In this document: positions 57,161 through 64,000 of the stretch, piece by piece
Layout: every line of letters starts with the position of its first letter
Numbering within the stretch: the stretch's first letter is position 1
Assembly: GCA_918026815.1 (NCBI GenBank)
Contig: CAKJVC010000037.1
Coordinates: 186,001 to 250,000 of the forward strand
Length of the DNA stretch: 64,000 nucleotides
From: Chalara sp. BL73
Taxonomy: Eukaryota > Ascomycota > Leotiomycetes > Helotiales
Reading direction: 5' to 3'
The notes under the pieces: model-generated
Databases searched by the model: none
The model's input: the letters and a program-made list of their open reading frames with translations, nothing else
Told to the model about the DNA's origin: nothing
Program-made: the position numbers and the translations under genes

Positions 57161-58068
57161 GATCGCTGTTTGTTGGTTGTTGGCATTTGCAGTTGGGGGT
57201 GCAACGTCTCGTTAAATGACACCGACCAGGCTATACAAAGCGGGCGGAGTCAGGTTGTTAATGAAGGATTTAAATGGTACTGTAGGCCTTGCTCCTATCT
57301 CCTTCAGCTTCAGCTTCAGCTGTGACAAACGTTGTCACGGTTCAACTGGTAAGGGGGTTTCAGCCTTATGAATAACCAGCGAAGCCACCACCGGATTGTG
57401 TAGCGATATGCACGACTCATCAAGGTATCCAGGCGAGGAAGTCAGCATATGAAGGTCATTGGCCTCTTTCAGATAATGACAAGCTTAGGCTAAAGTCTGC
57501 TTCGGAGTCTTGATTCGTGCAAGCGATGCCAAGGAACCGTTGCCACCATTGACCAGGGAGTAAGACGGGTTATCCTCGCCGAAGCCACACCTTAATTCGA
57601 ATAGCTTAAGCAAATCATCTGCATCTCCATCTACTACCTGAATTATTTTTAGGCTAGGGCTGCATTTGTCAACAGAGCAACCTCTGGGATCCGATGTAGA
57701 TCCTCCAGGCTCCTCCTTGAGCCTTATTTTGGTGTAAACAAAGCTCACAGGAATATTCTACTGGTGGAGATCACTATTCTCAGGTATGTGCTGAATAAAA
57801 ATGATATGGCCAAGGCTATTTCTTCCTGCGTGTAGGATAATAGCTATCATGAGCCTCGAAATCCTTTTGCTCTGGGAAGTGAGTGTATTACTCGTAAGCC
57901 TGACGACTTGATTGCTGCTGAATATAAATGATATGAGAATAGCCATGAACAACCCATCTTATTACAACAATCTTCTCGCTGAATTTCTTTCTATCATCCC
58001 ATCTCTGTTTTAGTTTATTTTAGCATCTGGTTTCCATTCCCGCATCGCATTCAGTGTAAAATTTCAAA
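57161..58068. other. Intergenic, two small minus-strand ORFs of unclear status
   Basis: ORFs of 87 codons (57748-57485) and 64 codons (57952-57758) lie head to tail on the minus strand. They could be exons of a short gene, but I found no splice logic or family match. Otherwise promoter space for the RNase gene and the DUF3632 gene. Confidence 0.4.
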
Positions 58069-58709
58069 ATGCCCCTGACAAAGAGCATCCTATACGCAGT
58101 GTTGCTGGCAACTGCATCTCATGCAGCACCCACGCTTAATGAGGAGAGAGGACTTCTCCAAGCCCGTGTTGCAGACGTCACATGCAACAACCAGGCGTGG
58201 AAGTATGTCCCATCCCTCGCAAGAACCGAGAACAAAATCTCAGGCAGCCAAATCACAAGCACATTGACCAGTGCTCCGGCAACAGCTAAGAATGGCGACA
58301 AGAAGTAAGTGGCCATGTTTTCAGATCATATGAGCCACCAAGTTCCACTGTTGAACAATTACTTACTCCTCACAGCTGGGGCAGCGGCTATCCGCACGAG
58401 TTCCAAAATTTTGGTGGTCTCATTTCGTTCGACGCCGCCTGCGACGGGAAGACGATGCTGGAGTTCCCACTTTATAAATCGGGCAAGTACGACGCCGACA
58501 AGAACAAAGGTTCACAAAGAAAGCCGGAGGGTTTCAGGATCATCTATACCGAGACAGACAAGACGCTCTGTGGAGTTATCTCCCACGACGGAACCGCGGG
58601 GGACCCACCGGTTGAGGCAAAGAAGGCCTCAGGAAAGCAGAAGAAGGTCGATGCTAAGCCTGGAACTGTTGGTCAGACGAGCACGGGCAACTTTCACAAG
58701 TGTACATAA
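58069..58709 (+). CDS. Secreted guanyl-specific ribonuclease (N1/T1 family)
   Basis: Two exons (58069-58304, 58376-58709), 189 residues. Signal peptide MPLTKSILYAVLLATASHA, then a short pro-region ending QAR. T1-family catalytic landmarks are in order: SGYPHEFQNF (His), MLEFPLY (Glu), GFRIIYTE (Arg) and CGVISHDGT (His). Cys residues stand at CNNQ, AACDG, TLCGV and the C-terminal HKCT. Between the last His and the NFHKCT end there is an unusual insertion of about 30 residues rich in Lys/Ala/Gly (ASGKQKKVDAK). It should cleave RNA after G outside the cell or in a target compartment. Similar folds serve as digestive RNases and as secreted effectors; which applies is not decidable here. Confidence 0.85.
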
Positions 58710-59103
58710 ACGGGAGCGGAATGTATTAGAATGGTTAGCTGTGTTGGAATATTCATGGATTGGAGTTTCGGGAGTTTTAAGTGGATATGCAAATCTAATA
58801 TCAGGTAGCTCCTTTCGTATTTAAGGATTGTACTTTGTTACTATAGATCTCATCTTGTGACAAGCGAGGTGTGCATGTTGATCTTGTTTTATTACGTAAG
58901 ACGCGTACAGAAGAATTAATAGCTATGATCTGTTTTAAATACGGCTGGCTGGCTTAGCAAATACTTGCCCGTTGATGTTTAGGTCACCACTTTGGCCATG
59001 ATACCGAATGACACATCACTTGAACCGATTTTAATTGGTAGATCATCCGCATCAAGGATATGAAGCCTTGAGGATATTGCTCTTACTACTAGACTGAATT
59101 CAG
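58710..59103. other. Intergenic, no gene seen
   Basis: About 400 bp, 3' region of the ribonuclease gene and sequence upstream of an FAD-monooxygenase relic. Nothing recognised. Confidence 0.5.
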
Positions 59104-59541
59104 TTGGCGCATCCTGGCTCAAGGTTGTGCAGTTGGATTGTTCGTTCTTCCCTCCATCAGTTGGACGGACAAGTCATCTCACACCTTTTCAGCTGCACTG
59201 GAGATGCTGCTTATGCTCCAACACCGCTAACAGGAGCCGGCACAACTTTAGCCGTAACAGGCGCCTATATCTTTGCAGGCGAACTGAACCAACTTGAAGA
59301 TGGTGAGCATCCCTCGAAGGCGCTCGAGGCTTATGAAAACGCCTTTCGCCCATTTATCGAGGATACGCAGAATGTTTCCTTCTTTGTACCAGCCCTTGCA
59401 CATACTCGCACGGCATGGAAGAGATGGATGCTCCAAACCTTAGTATTGGCGATCTCCAAGCTCGCGTCAATTCCACGGCCGGCGAAAAATTCCATGACGC
59501 AGAGCTCAAGGATGATGGCTCCCCATTGCCACAATACCTGA
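59104..59541 (+). pseudogene. FAD-dependent monooxygenase C-terminal relic
   Basis: Open for 145 codons but without an N-terminal Rossmann domain. GDAAYAPTPLTGAGTTLAVTGAYIFAGEL is the conserved GD..P..G.G ribose-binding motif of class A flavin monooxygenases, normally about residue 300 of 400. A helix typical of the C-terminus follows (ALEAYENAFRPF). About 700 bp of upstream gene are missing, so this is a truncated relic. Confidence 0.75.
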
Positions 59542-60634
59542 GCTTGGATGTGAGATACTCTAAATGAGAAAATAGTTCATCGTCTAGTGACGAAAGAGGC
59601 ACTGATGCAAACCTAGAAGTCAAGAACAGTCTTAATCCCCACTCCATTTTAGATAATTCTCATCCTCTCGACGAAAAGTCGACGTACGCATTTCCATGGG
59701 ATAATAATCTGTTACTGGCAGCGGAGAACACGAATATATGTGTGATCGAGTTTCAGCGTGGACTATTATGGAAGTGAACAATGTGTTGCAAAGTTTAAAC
59801 AGATCTCGACGTCGCTGAAAAAGGGAACATGATGTATTTTGGATTCTGTATTAGTAACAATAAGGATGTAATTTTAGCTAGAGTTCTTGGGCATGGAGAA
59901 TCTGTGGGAGGAGAGTCAGGTTTCATATTTAAAGGCAACTGAGTAAGGATGAAATGAACGTCGACGACCTGAGGTAACCTTATCAAGAGCCATGTGATTC
60001 GTCGAGCAATGCCCCACCAGGTTCTCGCATCAAAACAGCATCACTTGCCAAGTGGCGATTAATTTTCTGTTTCTTAGATAGACGCTTTGTATATCCTCCA
60101 TCCATTCCATCTGACCGTAATAGGTTTGCACCCTGGATCCAGTGAGACGCGACTATAGCGTAGGTTCCGGTACTCTTCGTTTACTCTTGCTATCTCAATG
60201 ATCCAAGCTAACCCATCAGAGGCAGTGCTATCATGTACCTTACTTTCATATAATTTCTTACCCTAGTACGAACGATAATATGCATCCCATATGCATGCTG
60301 TAAAGGGAGGCTTTGGTTGACTCTGGAATAGATGAGAGCTATAGAACATGGTCAATTGGCACAAAATCCACTTTCTGCTGTAGGATTCCAGTTTTACTCT
60401 ATTTGTTCAAGAAAATGATACATGTCTTCTTGGTATATTGTTTACGAGAAAGCATTTTCAAGAAAACCTTGCATGCCAAGACTCCTTCCCCCACTTTCCT
60501 CTATCAACGTCTTCTTCCACACGAACATTTATTACTACGACGTAAATCAATCGCGCTATACATCAAAGACAGACTCAGACAACTGAGCTCAGACCCAATC
60601 ATCATTTGATTAATAGTCATTTAATTCTCTGAAA
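59542..60634. other. Intergenic, no gene seen
   Basis: One kb of ordinary sequence. Only short ORFs. Confidence 0.5.
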
Positions 60635-61186
60635 ATGGTCGACTACACCGCCATAGCCACCCCTCCAAAATGCATCGCTGATTTTTGTCTTATCCCTGTA
60701 TGTACACTATTCCTTTGCAAGTAAGAGATTAACAAAGGTAGATCGGAACGGCTTCTCCCTCGGTATCGACGGAGATCGCTGCCGTACAACGCCTGATGAA
60801 AGCAAGCGGATTAACCTATGAGATGCATTCTGCGGGAACGACTGTTGGTATGGTCCCCTCACTTCAAATTTCTCCTCCTAATTGATACACAAAACTACTT
60901 GCGTTTTCTCTTCCGTACCCGCCTAACCCCTGCCATTTCCCTCTGTGAAGTCCTCCACAGCTTGTCAATGCATGCGTTCTGTGAGGAGAAAAAAACCAAG
61001 TCTGACAACAAGACAGAGGGACCCTGGGATGCTGTGATGTATCTGATCGGGCAAGCGCACACACTTGTTCATCAAAATGGTATCGCGCGCGTGCAGACTG
61101 ATATTCGGGTCGGTTCGCGGACGGATAAGGAGCAGACGATGCGGCAGAAGGTTGAGAAGGTGGAGAGCTTGCTAAAAGAGACTTAG
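60635..61186 (+). CDS. ECM15: ECM15-like thiamine-binding/UPF0045 family protein
   Basis: Three exons (60635-60697, 60742-60847, 61017-61186) give 112 residues. ADFCLIPIGTASPSVSTEIA, then [27 protein letters not shown], and RVQTDIRVGSRTD are the conserved blocks of the MTH1187/YkoF-like fold shared with yeast Ecm15. These small tetrameric proteins bind thiamine-like ligands in some species. The yeast mutant has a cell-wall phenotype. The gene is complete, with normal introns. Confidence 0.85.
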
Positions 61187-62090
61187 CTAAGGGAGTAAGT
61201 TTGGATGGATTAATCAAATATGGGCTATGTATGTCATAAATCGCAATCTCCTAAAAACGGATCAGGTATTTCAAATTACATTGAGCGGTTGTTGCTTTTA
61301 TAGTACAAATTTGCAGATCACTCGTTATAGACGAATGCTACTTTACGTAGGACACGCCTAGCTTGGAGGATCGCAGTTCTCAATCTCTAGGAGGCAGTCT
61401 CTCGCCGTTACATAAGGAGCTCATTTGGTCACCCACTCTAGCAAAACAATCTGTAATTCTAGATAGGAAAATCTCTCGCTCGCAACTACCGGAATGCCAA
61501 AGAATGGGTGACGGGCACTAGAATTGCGACCGATCTGAGGGTTCTTTGGATGGAGAAAGTCGGGCTTAAGGGAATGCACCTTTGGGTATCTTCGCAGCAC
61601 CCTGGCCTACTGATTTCGGACTGTTACCCGTGGTAAGAGCAGCTAGTTGCACTACGATCATAGTCTGAGATGTTAAAGCTGACTTTTGTTTAGCACATAT
61701 GTGTTACGCTTGTCATATATTCTTGACTGAACTGACCACGGCTAGTAAATTTACGGTAGGTGCACATGCCGGCGGCAGCTTAGAAAACGAGACAAGTTTA
61801 TGGCATTGATAGCATACTAACCCAGCACAGATGACACCCACTCTATTCACCAACATCAACATCGTCCGGCCGCCAGCGGGCCATGCCACAGGCCTCTGGT
61901 GGTGTTTTACTATATATTTAATGTTTGTGCTAATTGATCTGCCTTTAGTTCTGATATTAAAGCGCTATGGATAAATGTGGTGGAAAAGAAGCTTGAATTT
62001 TAAAAAAGATGCTACTAGCTGAACCTACCACCCCCACCGACTGTTTACAGAGCGGGTTTCAAAGTACAAATCCAAAGAACTTAATCCACC
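61187..62090. other. Intergenic, no gene seen
   Basis: 900 bp containing the 3' ends of the ECM15-like and laccase genes. Nothing else recognised. Confidence 0.5.
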
Positions 62091-64000
62091 TCAGAAACCA
62101 GAGTCATTCTGGAGCTCGACTGCATTAATACAGGAAGGATAGTTTGGATCTGTATCTGTCCCTATGTTGCCCGGCCATTGGTTCCTGCAATCGTACGCCC
62201 ATGAGTTCCAGTTTGAGCATACGCGATTAGCCTCCTTGAGGGCGTTTGATTGGTTGGGTGGCCAGATCTCATTCGCAGCTTCCTGTATTTCCACGCACGT
62301 GTCAGTCAAGGTAGGGGATCAGGTACTCTATAATGAACATATCATGATTGCAACCAAAGTGAGGTCGGGCCGAATGCACGTAACTGACCTGACGTTCCAT
62401 GATCTGCAGTCCGAGTCCCGATGATGCATGCACGGCGATATGGCAATGCATGAGCCATGTGCCTGGATTATCCGTCTTGAAGGCGATGAGGACAAACCCT
62501 CCTTCAGGCAGAAGGATCACATCGCGGCGGGCAGGATTGTTGGTCTTTGGATCGAGTTTCCCAATGTATGGGGTGGTGGAGACTTGGAGGACGGCAAAGT
62601 CGTGGCCGTGGAGGTGCATCTGGTAGTTTGGATCATGTCAGTTGGAATCATATGACCCACTATTATCCTTCTACTTCTTGAAAATGCATGGATGTTCAAT
62701 CACTTTGCTTACTGGATGAGAGCCAATTTCGCTGTTCAGAACGAGCCAAACCTGTGAGAACAATGTCAGCTCTGAAAACTATTTGCCAAACGGAATGAGG
62801 AATGGAACTTGTTAATCCTACCCAATCTGTGGCGGTGTAGTTCTCGGGTACTACCATCCACCCCACCGGCCAAATACCAGCTTGATTGTCTAGATGCAGG
62901 AATGTTGGATTACCATAATTGACTTGCATGGGGGTGTTCAATGTATTCTTGAAGCGCTCAAGCGAAAAGAAAGCCGTGCGAAACTGCCCTGTCGCATTGC
63001 CGATTGTTGAAACGTTGAATCCTTCACCTTGAGGGCCGTTGACAGGTGGATTGCCGACTTCCCAAGGGACAATAGGAACCAAATTGTTCACATCTTCGTC
63101 GACGCATGGAGGAATGCAAATCGTGTCGTCTGAGCAGCCTAACGTCGGCCAGCTCGTGCTCGAGGGGTCGGATTTACTGTTAGCGTTGTAGCGGAGGATT
63201 CCGACTTTCTCGTAACCTGGTGATCCGGGAGTGCTGAGACTGCAGCCTAGGCCGACGAAGGTACGGATCCAGAAATTTCTATCACCGGGAGCGGGATAGG
63301 AGGTCGATGGTTGCGCTACGACGATGACATTATATCTCTGGCCGATTGCGACGTTCAAATACGTCGTGGTATAGGGACGGATAGGCACAAAGTCAGCCTC
63401 AACGACTTGGAGATAATGGTTGTCGATGGAAAATATAAAGGACGTGCTGAACGACGTGTTGATGATCCGTAAAAGGTACCGGCAAGGCTTTCCGGAACTA
63501 CAAGATCTTGTGAACAGTACCTCATATGGCCGTGGGGTGCTTGGAAAAATACCCTCGCTGGCGTTCCAACGAGTGATGTTTCCTAGCCCGTTTAAGAGGA
63601 TGCTTGGCAAGTCTGCGGTGAATGTGTATATCTGCTGGAAAGCACTGTTATGGCCTGGATAAATTTTGGTCAGTGTATTTCGTCGCGAGGAAATGGACGG
63701 GCCACCTACCCCAGTCCGTCATAATCAAGGGTTCGATAGCCGTGTCATAGTTGGCAGATGAAGGACCATGAATAGTCTACATATATCTTAGTACGTATTT
63801 GGATTTTGGATTTTGCACCTGGAGGAGCAATAGCCTGATTTTGTTACTCACGATAGGCGCTTGGACACCATCCGCATACTGCACGGAGTAATGGCTATGA
63901 TACCAGGAGGAACCGTACTGCGTTGCGTTCCAAGAATAAGTGAACTGGTCACCAGGCGCCATGGGGCACTGCGTGACTCCGTTGACGCCATCCATGTGCA
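62091..64000 (-). CDS. Laccase (multicopper oxidase), N-terminus beyond right edge
   Basis: Secreted phenol oxidase that reduces O2 to water. Visible exons on the minus strand: beyond 64000-63852, 63776-63710, 63654-62822, 62751-62713, 62619-62389 and 62282-62091; all junctions GT-AG and in phase. Copper ligands seen: [13 protein letters not shown] (second motif, near 63900), [10 protein letters not shown] (third motif, rebuilt across the 62712/62619 intron) and [17 protein letters not shown] (fourth motif). The first motif (HWHG) and the signal peptide lie outside the window. The axial position after the last His-x3-Ala-x3-Gly appears to be Leu, as in high-potential laccases. The C-terminus ends [10 protein letters not shown] without the DSGL processing tail of many ascomycete laccases, though DSGF is close to it. 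Likely functional. Confidence 0.9.

Overview
The window looks like a chromosomal segment of a filamentous ascomycete. Genes carry 36-110 bp GT-AG introns. The gene content is typically fungal: a Zn2Cys6 regulator, an ascomycete laccase, a DUF3632 protein, the alpha-aminoadipate lysine pathway and secreted cysteine proteins. A repeat-rich half carries dense C-to-T/G-to-A mutation of the repeat-induced (RIP) kind. I cannot name the species.

Layout. 1-2132: 3' part of an M3 metallopeptidase and a frameshifted ankyrin gene. 2540-2718: a small MITE. 2911-29038: a four-level transposon nest. A Tc1/mariner element (CAGT ends, TA duplication) is split near the C-terminus of its transposase by a Ty3/Gypsy chromovirus (3142-27901, identical-length 260 bp LTRs). 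The chromovirus is interrupted by a second, larger Gypsy element (4704-15288, 310 bp LTRs) and by a Tad-like LINE (16206-22847, 14 bp duplication). The LINE carries a solo LTR with a 5 bp duplication. The two Gypsy elements and the transposase are heavily mutated; the LINE is nearly clean. 29339-30553: a solo LTR beside a prolyl-4-hydroxylase-like gene with a frameshift. 30767-37783: a second, 5'-truncated LINE on the minus strand with two LTR-like insertions, a mutated LINE ORF1 split around an intact HNH-nuclease-type gene, and a LINE 3' end facing the other way.

From about 37.9 kb the sequence becomes ordinary genic euchromatin with scattered gene relics: a Rid-family protein, a decayed amino-acid permease running into a decayed MFS transporter, a 13-exon saccharopine dehydrogenase, a secreted SH3b-like protein, an SDR relic, an NmrA-like protein, a Zn2Cys6 regulator, a DUF3632 protein, a secreted T1-type ribonuclease, the tail of an FAD monooxygenase, an ECM15/UPF0045 protein and a laccase running off the right edge. 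No strong metabolic cluster is evident; NmrA, Zn2Cys6 and DUF3632 are neighbours, but a shared job is only a possibility.

The most unusual signals are mutational. (1) Changed cytosines are nearly always preceded by a pyrimidine and not followed by G, unlike classical CpA-directed RIP. (2) In four different element types the terminal 100-200 bp are spared, so each LTR is half mutated and half clean, in mirror-image fashion. (3) An open three-exon HNH gene sits exactly between the two halves of a mutated LINE ORF1.
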